Assembly: GCA_965242575.1 (NCBI GenBank)
Contig: OZ251461.1
Span: 372,001-436,000, forward strand
DNA: 64,000 nt
DNA from: JANQOH01 sp965242575
Lineage (GTDB): Bacteria; Pseudomonadota; Alphaproteobacteria; UBA7887
Direction of reading: 5' to 3'
Position numbers and translations under genes: made by a program. The notes under the pieces are model-generated. The model saw only the letters and a program-made list of their open reading frames with translations, was not told the origin of the DNA and did not search any database. This document shows, piece after piece, positions 35,036 to 43,834 of this stretch (position 1 is the stretch's first letter; each line of letters begins with the position of its first letter).

Positions 35036-35107
35036 CGCGGCGCCAGCTCCCCGGCCGAAGCGCCGGACGAGGGTGGGCTGCCCCGGAAGGAATTCCGCCG
35101 CCCCCTT

Positions 35108-35476
35108 ATGGAGGTCCTCTACGCGCTCGGCGGCAAAGGGCGCAGCAGGATCGAGGGCGGCGTGCGAGTCGCGATGGAGAAGCGCATGGAGCCGCAGCTG
35201 GCGCGTCGGGATTGCGAAATTCTTCCCTCGACAGGCGAACCGCGATGGTGGAGCGCCGTTTGCTGGAAGCGGTTCGTGCTGAAAAACGAAGGCTGCATCC
35301 GGGGGGATTCGCCGCGCGGCCTGTGGGAGCCGTCCGATAAGGGAATCGCTCAAGCCGAGGCGTGGCTTGCGGAGTCAAGGGGGAATTTCAGCGACCGCCT
35401 GCTCGCGATGCCCGACGTCGGCGAGGGCGCCGATTTCGATCCGCCCCGCTCGGGACCGCGCCAGATCGACGCATGA
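35108..35476 (+). CDS. Mrr N-terminal-like winged-helix protein
   Basis: 122 residues. VLYALGGKGRSRIEGGVRVAMEKRMEP, then PRWWSAVCWKRFVLKNEGCI and RGLWEPSDKGIAQAEAW match the winged-helix domain found at the N-terminus of Mrr restriction proteins. Here it stands alone, without the nuclease part. Its stop overlaps the ATG of a VapC-like fragment (ATGA), which is the layout of a toxin-antitoxin pair, so it may be a DNA-binding antitoxin. The start is uncertain because AAGGAA is 14 bases upstream. Confidence 0.65.
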   Translation: MEVLYALGGKGRSRIEGGVRVAMEKRMEPQLARRDCEILPSTGEPRWWSAVCWKRFVLKNEGCIRGDSPRGLWEPSDKGIAQAEAWLAESRGNFSDRLLAMPDVGEGADFDPPRSGPRQIDA

Positions 35477-35653
35477 GCTACCTCGTCGACACCGACGTCG
35501 TTTCGGAACTGCGGAAACACGAACGCGCCGCGCCGGCGGTCGTCGACTGGTTGGATCCGGGGGCTTACTCTCCGGGCCGATTTTTTCGCACGATCCGGTC
35601 GTTCGGGAGCGGGCCCGGCGGCTACCCCGCGGCCCAGGCGCACGACCTCGCCA
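35473..35653 (+). pseudogene. VapC-like PIN toxin, N-terminal fragment
   Basis: MSYLVDTDVVSELRKHERAA and PAVVDWL match the first ~27 residues of PIN-domain toxins, with the first catalytic Asp in VDTD. After that the frame no longer resembles a PIN domain and runs into the antisense of hisE. The conserved E, D and D residues of the later motifs are missing, so the toxin is dead. Confidence 0.65.
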
Positions 35654-35655
35654 TG

Positions 35656-35880
35656 CTAGGCGCAAAGGGGTTCGGCGAGGGCGACGAACGCGCCGGCGAC
35701 GGAGTTCGGCGCCGGCAGGGTCGCGGGGCTCCCGCCCAGCTTGCGGGCGATCCCCGCCGTCCCGCCGGCGAACAGCCGCGCGGTGTAGGACACATCGGGG
35801 CCGCCGCCGCGCCGCGATTCGACGACGGCGGACAGGCGGGCGAGGACGCGGGCGTCTGCCTGGGCGTCAGCGGCGGCCAT
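35656..35880 (-). pseudogene. hisE: Phosphoribosyl-ATP pyrophosphatase, 3'-truncated
   Basis: ATG 35880 overlaps the hisI stop. The first ~47 residues (LARLSAVVESRRGGGPDVSY, TARLFAGGTAGIARKLG) match HisE, but the following EEAxE helix and the ESADLLYH segment that bind metal and substrate are replaced by GSPATLPAPNSVAG and an early stop. The frame is 74 residues against about 105 for HisE. The break faces the converging Mrr_N/VapC fragment, so an insertion or deletion removed the 3' end. Histidine synthesis would need another pyrophosphatase. Confidence 0.7.
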
Positions 35881-36262
35881 ACAGCGCCTCCGGGTCTGCG
35901 AGCGGCGGCGTGACCTCCCGCGCGCCGCCGGGCTCCAGCGCGGTGTAGAAGCACGACCGCCGCCCCGTGTGGCACGCCGCGCCGGTCTGGTCCACCAATG
36001 CGAGCAGCGCGTCGCCGTCGCAATCGAGCATGAGGGCGACGAGATGCTGCGTCTGGCCCGAGGTCTCGCCCTTGCGCCACAGCCTCCGCCGGCTCCGCGA
36101 CCAGTAGCAGACGCGGCCGGTGGCGAGCGTTTCGGCCGCCGCCTCGCGGTTCATCCACGCCAGCATGAGCGCCTCGCCGGTGTCGTGCTGCTGCGCCACG
36201 ACCGGGACCAGCCCGTCGGCGTCGAACGCGATGCGGTCGAGCAGGTCGTCCATGTCCGTCAT
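35867..36262 (-). CDS. hisI: Phosphoribosyl-AMP cyclohydrolase
   Basis: 131 residues. LMLAWMNREA, then YWSRSRRRLWRKGETSG and the metal-binding segment LDCDGDALLALV with CHTGRRSCF are standard HisI motifs. It opens the adenine ring of PR-AMP in step three of histidine synthesis. ATG overlaps the hisF stop (ATGA) and the 3' end overlaps hisE by 14 bases. Confidence 0.95.
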   Translation of the reverse strand: MTDMDDLLDRIAFDADGLVPVVAQQHDTGEALMLAWMNREAAAETLATGRVCYWSRSRRRLWRKGETSGQTQHLVALMLDCDGDALLALVDQTGAACHTGRRSCFYTALEPGGAREVTPPLADPEALYGRR

Positions 36263-37020
36263 TCCGTCCGCACCGCGACGCCGGCCGCGGCCATGTGCGC
36301 TTTCGCCTCGGCGATGGAGTATTCGCCGAAATGGAAGATCGACGCCGCCAACACCGCGCTCGCGCCGCCCTCGCGGACGCCGGCGACGAGGTGGTCGAGG
36401 CCGCCGGCGCCGCCCGAAGCGACCGTCGGGACCGGGACCGCGTCGGCGACGGCGCGGGTCAGCCGGGTGTCGAAACCGGCGCGGGTGCCGTCGCGGTCCA
36501 TCGAGGTCAGCAATATCTCCCCGGCGCCGGACTCCGCCATGCGCCGCGCCCAGCCCACCGCCTCGATTCCGGTCGCGCGGCGCCCGCCATGGGTGAATAT
36601 CTCCGCCCGCCCCGGCGCGGTCCATTTGGCGTCGACCGCCGCGACGATGCATTGCGAGCCGAACTTCCGCGCCGCCTCGCGGACGAATTCGGGCCGCCGG
36701 ACAGCGGCGGTGTTGATCGAGACCTTGTCGGCGCCGGCCAGCAGCAGGCGGCGGATGTCGTCGAGCGCGCGGACGCCGCCGCCCACGGTGAGCGGCATGA
36801 AGCACTGCTCCGCCGTCCGCGCCACCGCGTCGAGGAGGATGCCGCGGTCGTCGCTCGACGCGGTGATGTCGAGGAAGCAGAGTTCGTCGGCGCCGGCGGC
36901 GTCGTACAGGCGCGCCTGCTCCACCGGGTCGCCGGCGTCGACCAGGTCGACGAAATTGACCCCCTTGACGACCCGCCCGCCCTTCACGTCGAGGCAGGGG
37001 ACGACCCGCGTCTTCAGCAT
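36259..37020 (-). CDS. hisF: Imidazole glycerol phosphate synthase, cyclase subunit
   Basis: 253 residues with CLDVKGGRVVKG carrying the first catalytic Asp, PLTVGGGVRAL for phosphate binding and TSMDRDGTRAGFD carrying the second Asp. It works with HisH to make imidazole glycerol phosphate and AICAR. The start overlaps the end of hisA by 7 bases. Confidence 0.97.
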   Translation of the reverse strand: MLKTRVVPCLDVKGGRVVKGVNFVDLVDAGDPVEQARLYDAAGADELCFLDITASSDDRGILLDAVARTAEQCFMPLTVGGGVRALDDIRRLLLAGADKVSINTAAVRRPEFVREAARKFGSQCIVAAVDAKWTAPGRAEIFTHGGRRATGIEAVGWARRMAESGAGEILLTSMDRDGTRAGFDTRLTRAVADAVPVPTVASGGAGGLDHLVAGVREGGASAVLAASIFHFGEYSIAEAKAHMAAAGVAVRTE

Positions 37021-37754
37021 GGCGCGGCCAGCGCGGCGAGGGCCCGGGCCAGGTCGACTCGCCCGTCGTAGAGGGCGCGGCCGCAGACGGCGCCGGCGAT
37101 CCCCGATTCGCTCCGGTCCCTGAGCGCCAGCAGGTCGCCGGTCCCGGCGACGCCGCCCGACGCGATCACCGGAGTCGCCAGCGGCGCGGCGAAGGCGGCG
37201 CAGGCGTCGGCGTCGACGCCGCCCAGCGCGCCGTCGCGGGCGATGTCGGTGTGGACGATGGCGGCGGCGCCGCAATCCTCGTAGGCGCGCGCCAGGTCGG
37301 CTGCGGCGATGTCGGCGGTCTCGGCCCAGCCGGCCACCGCGACGCGCCCGCCGCGCGCGTCGATGCCGAGCGCGACGCGGCCGGGGAACCGCCGGCACGC
37401 CTCGCGGACCAGCGCCGGGTCGCGCGCCGCCGCGGTGCCCAGGACGACGCGGGCCACCCCGCGCTCGAGCCACCCCTCCACCGCCGCCAGATCGCGGACG
37501 CCGCCGCCGAACTGGACCGGGACGCCGGCCGCGGCGACGATGCGTTCGACCGCGCCGCTATTGACCGGGCGCCCGGCGAAGGCGCCGTCGAGGTCCACCA
37601 CGTGCAGCCAGCGCGCGCCGGCCGCGGCGAACGCGCGCGCCTGCGCCGGCGGGTCGTCGGAGAACACCGTCGCCCGCCCGGGGTCGCCCTGGACCAGCCG
37701 GACGCAGGCGCCGTCCTTGAGGTCGATGGCCGGGTAGAGCGTGAACCCGCTCAC
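37014..37754 (-). CDS. hisA: ProFAR isomerase
   Basis: 246 residues from GTG 37754, which overlaps the stop of the acetyltransferase gene. The (beta-alpha)8 motifs YPAIDLKDGACVRL with catalytic Asp, VQFGGGVRDL, and HTDIARDGALGGVD with the second Asp are present. It acts between HisI and HisFH. Confidence 0.96.
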   Translation of the reverse strand: MSGFTLYPAIDLKDGACVRLVQGDPGRATVFSDDPPAQARAFAAAGARWLHVVDLDGAFAGRPVNSGAVERIVAAAGVPVQFGGGVRDLAAVEGWLERGVARVVLGTAAARDPALVREACRRFPGRVALGIDARGGRVAVAGWAETADIAAADLARAYEDCGAAAIVHTDIARDGALGGVDADACAAFAAPLATPVIASGGVAGTGDLLALRDRSESGIAGAVCGRALYDGRVDLARALAALAAPC

Positions 37755-38272
37755 GCCAGGTCCTTGACGTAGAAGTGCCCGGCGACCATCGCGCCGTCGA
37801 CGCGGTGGTAGCGGTCGAGCGTGCCCCAGCGTTCGTAGCCGCAACTCTCGTAGAGGCGGATGGCGCGCTCCTGCGTCACCCGCACGTCGAGGCGCATGAC
37901 GCTGTAGCCGTCCTCGCGCGCCGCCGTCTCCGCCGCCTCCAGCAGCTGGCGCGCGAGGCCGTGGCCGCGCGCCCAGGGGGCGACGAAATGCGTGTCGATG
38001 GACGCCGCGAAATCCCCCGCCTCAAAGGTCGGCGCCGGCTTCACCAACTGCGCCGAACCCGCCACCGCGCCGTCGAGGCGGCCCAGATGCAGCTCGCGTT
38101 CGGGAACCAGCAGGACGCCGCGCCAATAGGCGTCGAGCCGCCGCCGGGGCGGCGTCCGGACCCAGCCGAAGCCGATGCCGTCCTGGATCGCGGCGACGGT
38201 GGCGCGCGACAGCGCCGCCAGGTCCGCCGGCGCCAGTTTCTCCGCCCGCTCGACCGACAGGCGTCCGGTCAT
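37751..38272 (-). CDS. GNAT-family N-acetyltransferase inside the his operon
   Basis: 173 residues, ATG overlapping the hisH stop. The acetyl-CoA motif is APWARGHGLARQLLEAAE near residues 98-115, followed by RLDVRVTQERAIRLYESCGYERWG, the GNAT C-terminal signature. It is coupled on both sides with hisH and hisA, so expression follows histidine demand. Substrate unknown. Confidence 0.88.
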   Translation of the reverse strand: MTGRLSVERAEKLAPADLAALSRATVAAIQDGIGFGWVRTPPRRRLDAYWRGVLLVPERELHLGRLDGAVAGSAQLVKPAPTFEAGDFAASIDTHFVAPWARGHGLARQLLEAAETAAREDGYSVMRLDVRVTQERAIRLYESCGYERWGTLDRYHRVDGAMVAGHFYVKDLA

Positions 38273-38901
38273 GGAGTCCAGCGGAGGAAGTTCTCCAGCA
38301 CCCGCAGTCCCACCCGCTGGCTCTTCTCGGGATGGAACTGGGCGCCGGCGAGGTTGCCGCGCGCCACCATCGCGCATACCGGGCCGCCGTGATCGGCATG
38401 GGCCACCACGTCCGCCGGGTCGTCCGGCGCCATGGCGTAGCTGTGCACGAAATAGGCGTGCGCGCCGGCGGGCAGGCCGTCGAGGAGCGGATGCGGGCGG
38501 TCCACGACCAGCGCGTTCCACCCCATATGCGGGACCTTCAGCGCCGGGTCGCGCGGCGCGAGCGGGCGCACCGCGCCGTCGATCCAGCCGAAGCCCGCGT
38601 GGTCGCCGTGTTCGCGGCCGCGCGCCGCCATCAGCTGCATGCCGACGCAGATTCCGAGCAAGGGGCGCGTGCGTTCGCGCGCCGCGCGGTCCAGCGCCTC
38701 GCGCATGCCCGGCAGCGCGGCGATCCCGGCCATGCAGTCGGCGAAGGCGCCGACGCCCGGCAGGACGACGCGGTCCGCCGCCGCCACCTCCTCCGCCCGC
38801 GCGGTGACGGCGACCGCCTCCCGCCCGCCGGCGGCGCGCTCCAACGCCTTCGCGGCGGAGCGCAGATTGCCGGACCCGTAATCGACGACGGCGACGGTCA
38901 C
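38269..38901 (-). CDS. hisH: Imidazole glycerol phosphate synthase, glutaminase subunit
   Basis: 210 residues from GTG 38901. VDYGSGNLRS and LPGVGAFADCM are typical, the nucleophile Cys is in LGICVGMQLM, and the triad His-x-Glu is in QFHPEKSQ. It supplies ammonia to HisF. The start overlaps the stop of the DUF2628 gene. Confidence 0.97.
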   Translation of the reverse strand: MTVAVVDYGSGNLRSAAKALERAAGGREAVAVTARAEEVAAADRVVLPGVGAFADCMAGIAALPGMREALDRAARERTRPLLGICVGMQLMAARGREHGDHAGFGWIDGAVRPLAPRDPALKVPHMGWNALVVDRPHPLLDGLPAGAHAYFVHSYAMAPDDPADVVAHADHGGPVCAMVARGNLAGAQFHPEKSQRVGLRVLENFLRWTP

Positions 38902-39296
38902 GGCCGCCCGGGCGCCGCCCCGCCCGCGCGCGCGGCCGCGGCGGCGAGGAAGCGCCGGTCGGCCTCGACGGCCGAGCGCGCGGCGGCGATCCCGGCCAGC
39001 ACGTAGCCCCGGCGCTCCAGGCTGGCGCGGCGCAGGTCGTTCCCCATGCATCCGGCGAACAGCGCCCACAGCGCCGCCAGCGCGCCGCCGGCTTCCCACG
39101 CGCCGCCGAAGGCCGCCGCGGCGAGGCCGATCGCCAGAGGGACGACCGCCAGCGCCGCCGCCTCGACCGGCATCCCGCGCGCCGCCGCCCACAGCGGCCC
39201 GAAGGCGAACGCGCCCCAGGAAAACCCCTCCCGGACCGCCACGGCGTCCTCCAGCGCGGTGCGGCCGGGGACCATGTGGTAGGTGCGGACGCTCAC
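38898..39296 (-). CDS. DUF2628 membrane protein in the his operon
   Basis: 132 residues from GTG 39296. VREGFSWGAFAFGPLWAAAR near 22-41, hydrophobic helices, then LRRASLERRGYVLAG and AEADRRFL-like end are the DUF2628 pattern. It lies between hisB and hisH, an arrangement I recall for many alphaproteobacteria. Function unknown; likely two to three membrane spans. Confidence 0.85.
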   Translation of the reverse strand: MSVRTYHMVPGRTALEDAVAVREGFSWGAFAFGPLWAAARGMPVEAAALAVVPLAIGLAAAAFGGAWEAGGALAALWALFAGCMGNDLRRASLERRGYVLAGIAAARSAVEADRRFLAAAAARAGGAAPGRP

Positions 39297-39898
39297 GGCG
39301 CGCCGCCATCGCCGAGCCGGCCCTTGGTGGACGGGACCTCGCCAGGCGCGCGCGGGTCGATCTCGGCGGCCTCGCGCAGCGCGCGCGCCAAGCCCTTGTA
39401 GCAGGACTCGACGATGTGGTGGGTGTTCTCGCCGTACAGGTTTTCGACGTGCAGCGTCGCCCCGGCGGACTGGGCGAAGGCCTGGAACCACTCGCGGAAC
39501 AGCTCGGTGTCCATCTCGCCGAGTTTGGGGCGGGGGAGGGCGACCTTCCACACCAGCCAGGGGCGGTTCGACAGGTCGATGGCGACGCGGGTCAGCGTTT
39601 CGTCCATGGGGATCGCCGCGGCGCCGTAGCGGCGGATTCCGCGGCGTTCGCCGAGCGCCCGGGCCACCGCCGTTCCCAGCGCGATGCCGGTGTCCTCGGT
39701 GGTGTGGTGGAAGTCGACGTGCAGGTCGCCCTCGGCCTCGATGTCGATGTCGATCAGGCCGTGGCGCGCCAGTTGCTCGATCATGTGGTCGAGGAAGCCG
39801 ATTCCGGTCGCCGCCCGGCAGCGGCCCGCGCCGTCGAGGTTCACGCTAGCCGATATCCGCGTCTCGCGCGTCGCGCGCTCGACCTTCGCCTGTCTCAT
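39293..39898 (-). CDS. hisB: Imidazoleglycerol-phosphate dehydratase
   Basis: 201 residues, monofunctional IGPD. Metal-binding DFHHTTED and GENTHHIVES motifs and GFLDHMIEQLARH are all present. First gene of the minus-strand his operon; the promoter should lie within 39899-40130, shared with a small ORF. Confidence 0.97.
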   Translation of the reverse strand: MRQAKVERATRETRISASVNLDGAGRCRAATGIGFLDHMIEQLARHGLIDIDIEAEGDLHVDFHHTTEDTGIALGTAVARALGERRGIRRYGAAAIPMDETLTRVAIDLSNRPWLVWKVALPRPKLGEMDTELFREWFQAFAQSAGATLHVENLYGENTHHIVESCYKGLARALREAAEIDPRAPGEVPSTKGRLGDGGAP

Positions 39899-39935
39899 CG
39901 AGGGGTCCGCCGTTTCGGTGGGCGGCGCGGGCGGT

Positions 39936-40130
39936 TCAGATCGCGCCGAACGGGCGCGCCGCCATCGCCGGGCTCGCCAGCGCGTTCAGGCCGGCGAGCC
40001 ATTGCAGGACGTCCAGCTGCGCCTCCAGGCGGGCGGCCCGCGCCCCGACTCCGGCGAGGCCGGCCCTCGTCGCGGCGCCGGCCTTGCGAGGGCGGCGCGC
40101 GCAGGCGGTAGTGTCGAGGACGGCGTCCAT
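39936..40130 (-). CDS. Small hypothetical protein upstream of hisB
   Basis: 64 residues from ATG 40130. An Arg-rich first half is followed by ARLEAQLDVLQWLAGLNALAS, an amphipathic or hydrophobic helix preceded by a short coiled-coil-like stretch. It is co-oriented with hisB and ends 37 bases before it. It could be a short membrane-associated protein; composition alone does not settle whether it is real. Confidence 0.4.
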   Translation of the reverse strand: MDAVLDTTACARRPRKAGAATRAGLAGVGARAARLEAQLDVLQWLAGLNALASPAMAARPFGAI

Positions 40131-40246
40131 GCCCGGACGATGCCGCGCCGGCGCGGGGTTGTCAAGCGGGCGGCCGCCACTTGAACCGGGGGGCGAAAGC
40201 GGCAATCTAGGGCGTCCGGCGCGTCCGCGCCCCCAAGGAGCGCCGC

Positions 40247-40804
40247 ATGGCCGACCCGACCCCCACGTGGCACGGGACCACGATCCTCTGCGTGCGCAAG
40301 GGCGGCCAGGTGGCGCTCGCCGGCGACGGGCAGGTGAGTTTCGGCCAGACCGCGATCAAGGCGCGCGCGCGCAAACTGCGCCGGCTCGGCGGCGGGCGCA
40401 TCATCGCCGGGTTCGCCGGCGCGACCGCAGACGCCTTCACCCTGTTCGAACGTCTGGAGGCGAAGCTCGAACGCCACCCCGGCCAGCTGGCGCGCGCCTG
40501 CGTGGAGTTGGCGAAGGACTGGCGCACCGACCGCTACCTGCGCCGGCTCGAGGCGATGATGGCGGTGGCCGACGGCGAGGTTTCGCTCACCCTCACCGGC
40601 TCGGGCGACGTGCTGGAGCCCGACGACGGCCTGATCGGCATCGGCTCCGGCGGCGCGTTCGCGCTGGCGGCGGCGCGGGCGATGATCGACCGCGACGACC
40701 TGGACGCCCGCGCGGTCGCCGAGCGGGCGCTGCGCATCGCCGCCGGAATCTGCGTCTGGACCAACGACTCGATAACCGTCGAGACCATCGGGGATGGGGC
40801 ATGA
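40247..40804 (+). CDS. hslV: ATP-dependent protease subunit HslV
   Basis: 185 residues. The catalytic Thr follows HG at residue 11 (WHGTTILCVRK), exposed after removal of a short propeptide. GDGQVSFGQT, GFAGATADAFTLFERLE and LTGSGDVLEPDDGLIGIGSGG match HslV. It forms the proteolytic core with HslU, whose ATG overlaps its stop (ATGA). Divergent from hisB. Confidence 0.97.
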   Translation: MADPTPTWHGTTILCVRKGGQVALAGDGQVSFGQTAIKARARKLRRLGGGRIIAGFAGATADAFTLFERLEAKLERHPGQLARACVELAKDWRTDRYLRRLEAMMAVADGEVSLTLTGSGDVLEPDDGLIGIGSGGAFALAAARAMIDRDDLDARAVAERALRIAAGICVWTNDSITVETIGDGA

Positions 40805-42111
40805 CCAATTTCAGCCCGCGCGAGATCGTCTCCGAACTCGACCGGTTCATCGTCGGGCAGAACGACGCCAAGCGGTCGGTCGCCATCGCGCTGCGCAACC
40901 GCTGGCGGCGGATGCAGCTGGCGGACGACCTGCGCGAGGAGGTGCTGCCCAAGAACATCCTCATGATCGGCCCCACCGGCGTCGGCAAGACCGAGATCGC
41001 GCGCCGCCTCGCGCGGCTGGCGCAAGCCCCCTTCGTCAAGGTCGAGGCGACCAAATTCACCGAGGTCGGCTATGTCGGGCGCGATGTGGAGTCCATCGTC
41101 CGCGACCTGGTGGAGACGTCGATCGCCATGACCCGCGAACGCCTGCGCGGCGACGTGCGCGCCCGCGCCGAGGCGGCGGCGGAGGACCGCGTGCTCGACG
41201 CGCTGGTGGGCGGGAACGCCCGGCCGGAGACGCGCCAGGAGTTCCGCAAGCGGCTGCGCGACGGCGCGCTCTCCGACCGCGAGATCGAACTCGAGGTCGC
41301 CGATTCCGGGATTCCGGGAATGCCCACCTTCGACATTCCGGGGATGCCGGGCGCGCAGATGGGGATGATCAACCTGGGCGACATGCTCGGCAAGGCGTTC
41401 GGCGGGCGGACGCGCAAGCGCCGCCTCACCGTCGACGAGAGCTACGACATCCTGATGGAGGAGGAGAGCGACAAACTGCTCGACGAGGACAAGGTGACGC
41501 GCCAGGCGATAAACGCCGTGGAGCAGAACGGCATCGTGTTCCTCGACGAGATCGACAAGATCTGCGCGCGCTCGGAGAGGTTCGGCGCCGATGTGAGCCG
41601 CGAGGGGGTCCAGCGCGACCTGCTGCCGCTCATCGAGGGGACGGTGGTGGCGACCAAGCACGGCCAGGTGCGCACCGACCACATATTGTTCGTCGCCTCC
41701 GGCGCGTTCCACGTCGCCAAGCCCTCGGACCTGCTGCCGGAGTTGCAGGGGCGGCTGCCGATCCGCGTCGGGCTGGAGCCGCTCGGCAAGACCGATCTGG
41801 TGCGCATCCTCACCGAGCCGGAGAATTCGCTGATCCGTCAATACACCGCGCTGATGGCGACCGAGGAGGTGACGGTGGAGTTCACCGCCGACGCCATCGA
41901 CGCCATCGCGTCGCTGGCCGCCGAGGTCAACGCCGGGGTGGAGAACATCGGCGCGCGCCGCCTGCACACGATGATGGAGCGCCTGCTGGAGGACGTCTCC
42001 TTCTCCGCCGCCGACAGGGCCGGCGCCACGGTGGTCTTCGACGCGGCGGCGGTGGAGAAGACCCTGGGCGACCTCGCCCGCGGCGCCGACCTGAGCAAGT
42101 TCATCCTGTAG
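40801..42111 (+). CDS. hslU: ATPase subunit HslU of the HslUV protease
   Basis: 436 residues. The P-loop is GPTGVGKTE near residue 60, the intermediate domain lies at about 110-235 and includes a GIPGMPTFDIPGMPG segment, Walker B is IVFLDEIDKI, and the C-terminal LSKFIL docks into HslV. It unfolds substrates for HslV. Confidence 0.97.
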   Translation: MTNFSPREIVSELDRFIVGQNDAKRSVAIALRNRWRRMQLADDLREEVLPKNILMIGPTGVGKTEIARRLARLAQAPFVKVEATKFTEVGYVGRDVESIVRDLVETSIAMTRERLRGDVRARAEAAAEDRVLDALVGGNARPETRQEFRKRLRDGALSDREIELEVADSGIPGMPTFDIPGMPGAQMGMINLGDMLGKAFGGRTRKRRLTVDESYDILMEEESDKLLDEDKVTRQAINAVEQNGIVFLDEIDKICARSERFGADVSREGVQRDLLPLIEGTVVATKHGQVRTDHILFVASGAFHVAKPSDLLPELQGRLPIRVGLEPLGKTDLVRILTEPENSLIRQYTALMATEEVTVEFTADAIDAIASLAAEVNAGVENIGARRLHTMMERLLEDVSFSAADRAGATVVFDAAAVEKTLGDLARGADLSKFIL

Positions 42112-42225
42112 CCCGGCGGCGCCCCCCGGGGCGGCGCGTGCGCGGCCTGACCCGGATTTTCACGCCGACGCTCTTGAGCGCCAGCGCCGAGCCGGATGCG
42201 CCGGACTGGCGCGCGCGGGTCCATC

Positions 42226-43116
42226 CTACCCGGCCGGGCGCCAGGTCCCGCCGCCGCCGGGCGGGCCGTTGCGGACGGCGCGGCCGCGCTCCTCCAGGTG
42301 GAGCAGATGCGCCAGCACCGAACGGCCCGCCGCGCCGCGCAGGCGCGGGTCCAGGCCCGCATACATCGCCCGCACCATCGCCGGGACGCTGTCCGCCCCA
42401 TCGGCCAGGCAACGCAATATCTGCGCCTCGCGCGCGCGCCGGTGCGCCGCCAGCGCCTTGACGAACGGCGCCGGGCGGCGGATCGGCGCGCCATGCGTCG
42501 GGTAGTAGATCGAGTCCGAACGCGCCCGCAGCGCGTCCAGCGACGCCATGTAGGCGGCCATGTCGCCGTCGGGCGGCGACACCACGGTGGTCGACCAGCC
42601 CATGACGTGGTCGCCCGAGAACAGCGCCGACTCCTCCTCCAGCGCGAAACAGAGGTGGTTCGAGGTGTGGCCCGGCGTGTGGACCGCGCGCAGCGTCCAG
42701 CCCGGCCCCGCAACCGCGTCGCCGTCGCGCAGCGCATGGTCGGGCGAAAAGTCGAAATCCCCGCCCTCCTCCACCGCGACTCCCCGGTCCGCGCCGTGCG
42801 GGCCGTAACCATAGGTCGGCGCGCCGGACAGCGCCTTGAGCGCCGCCGCCGCCGGCGAATGGTCGAGGTGGGTGTGGGTGACGAGGATATGGCTCACCGT
42901 CTCTCCGTCGAGCGCCGCCGCCAGCGCGGCGACGTGGCCGTCCAGCGCCGGGCCGGGGTCGATTACCGCCACCGTCCCGCGCCCGACGATATAGGTCCCC
43001 GTCCCGCGGAAGGTGAACGGCCCGGGGTTGCGCGCCGTTACCCGGCGCACCAGCGGGCCGATTTGCTCCGCCGCGCCGTATGCGCAGGAGAACGACCTGT
43101 CGAAGGAGAGTCCCAC
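42226..43116 (-). CDS. MBL-fold metallo-hydrolase (LACTB2-like)
   Basis: 296 residues from GTG 43116. The metal motif THTHLDHSP, the later HTPGHTSNHL and LFSGDHVMGW motifs and the C-terminal winged-helix-like region match LACTB2-type MBL hydrolases. The substrate may be RNA or a thioester; the sequence does not decide. It follows the HAD gene by 7 bases on the minus strand. Confidence 0.9.
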   Translation of the reverse strand: MGLSFDRSFSCAYGAAEQIGPLVRRVTARNPGPFTFRGTGTYIVGRGTVAVIDPGPALDGHVAALAAALDGETVSHILVTHTHLDHSPAAAALKALSGAPTYGYGPHGADRGVAVEEGGDFDFSPDHALRDGDAVAGPGWTLRAVHTPGHTSNHLCFALEEESALFSGDHVMGWSTTVVSPPDGDMAAYMASLDALRARSDSIYYPTHGAPIRRPAPFVKALAAHRRAREAQILRCLADGADSVPAMVRAMYAGLDPRLRGAAGRSVLAHLLHLEERGRAVRNGPPGGGGTWRPAG

Positions 43117-43123
43117 GCCCGCC

Positions 43124-43834
43124 TCAGCAGCCCAGCCGCGCGGCCAGGTCGGCGAAGTCGGCGGCGGCGACGTCCCAATCCTCCTCGGCGGCCAGGTCGG
43201 TCGTCTGCGCCGGGCCGTGTTCGGTCGCGCGGAGCACGAAGGCCGTCGCCATGCCGCGCGCGCGGGCGGCGCGCAGGTCGTCGTTATGCGCCGCCACCAT
43301 CATCGTCTCGGCGGGCGCCAGCCCCAGCACGTCGATGGCGGTGTCGTACACCTCCGGCCGGGGTTTGTATTGCCGCGCCGGCTCGGCGCCGAGCGGCGCG
43401 TCCCAGACGAGGCCGGCGTGGCGCGCCATGTTGACGATCAGCGCCACATGCCCGTTCGACAGCGCGGCGAGGGCGAAGCGCCGGCGCAGCCGCGCCATGC
43501 CGCCGGGCGCGTCCGGCCAGGCGTCGAGGCGATGCCAGACGCGGTTGAGACGGGCGATCTCGGCCTCCTCCAGCCCCTCCAGGCCGAAGCGCGGCAGCAG
43601 CCCGTCGAGGATCTCGCGGTGCAGCGCGTCGAGGCGGGTCCACGGGCGCGCGCCGTCGCGCACCGGCGCCATCGCCGGCTGGTAGCCCGCCCGCCAGGCG
43701 TCGGCGAAGGCGGCCCAGTCGGCCTCGATCCCCTTCGCGGCGCCCAGCGCGGCGGCTTCGCGGATCACCGAGCCGCGCCAGTCGACGACGGTTCCGAAGA
43801 CGTCGAAACACAGCGCCTTGACGCGCTCAACCAC
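43124..43834 (-). CDS. Haloacid dehalogenase, type II
   Basis: 236 residues from GTG 43834. The nucleophile motif CFDVFGTVVDWRGS is at residues 9-22, the Ser/Asn motif is in LAALSNGH, the Lys in YKPRPEVYD, and the acidic motif in MMVAAHNDDLRAA. These are the L-2-haloacid dehalogenase motifs. It overlaps the end of the Mo-hydroxylase gene by 8 bases. Substrate unproven. Confidence 0.9.
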   Translation of the reverse strand: MVERVKALCFDVFGTVVDWRGSVIREAAALGAAKGIEADWAAFADAWRAGYQPAMAPVRDGARPWTRLDALHREILDGLLPRFGLEGLEEAEIARLNRVWHRLDAWPDAPGGMARLRRRFALAALSNGHVALIVNMARHAGLVWDAPLGAEPARQYKPRPEVYDTAIDVLGLAPAETMMVAAHNDDLRAARARGMATAFVLRATEHGPAQTTDLAAEEDWDVAAADFADLAARLGC

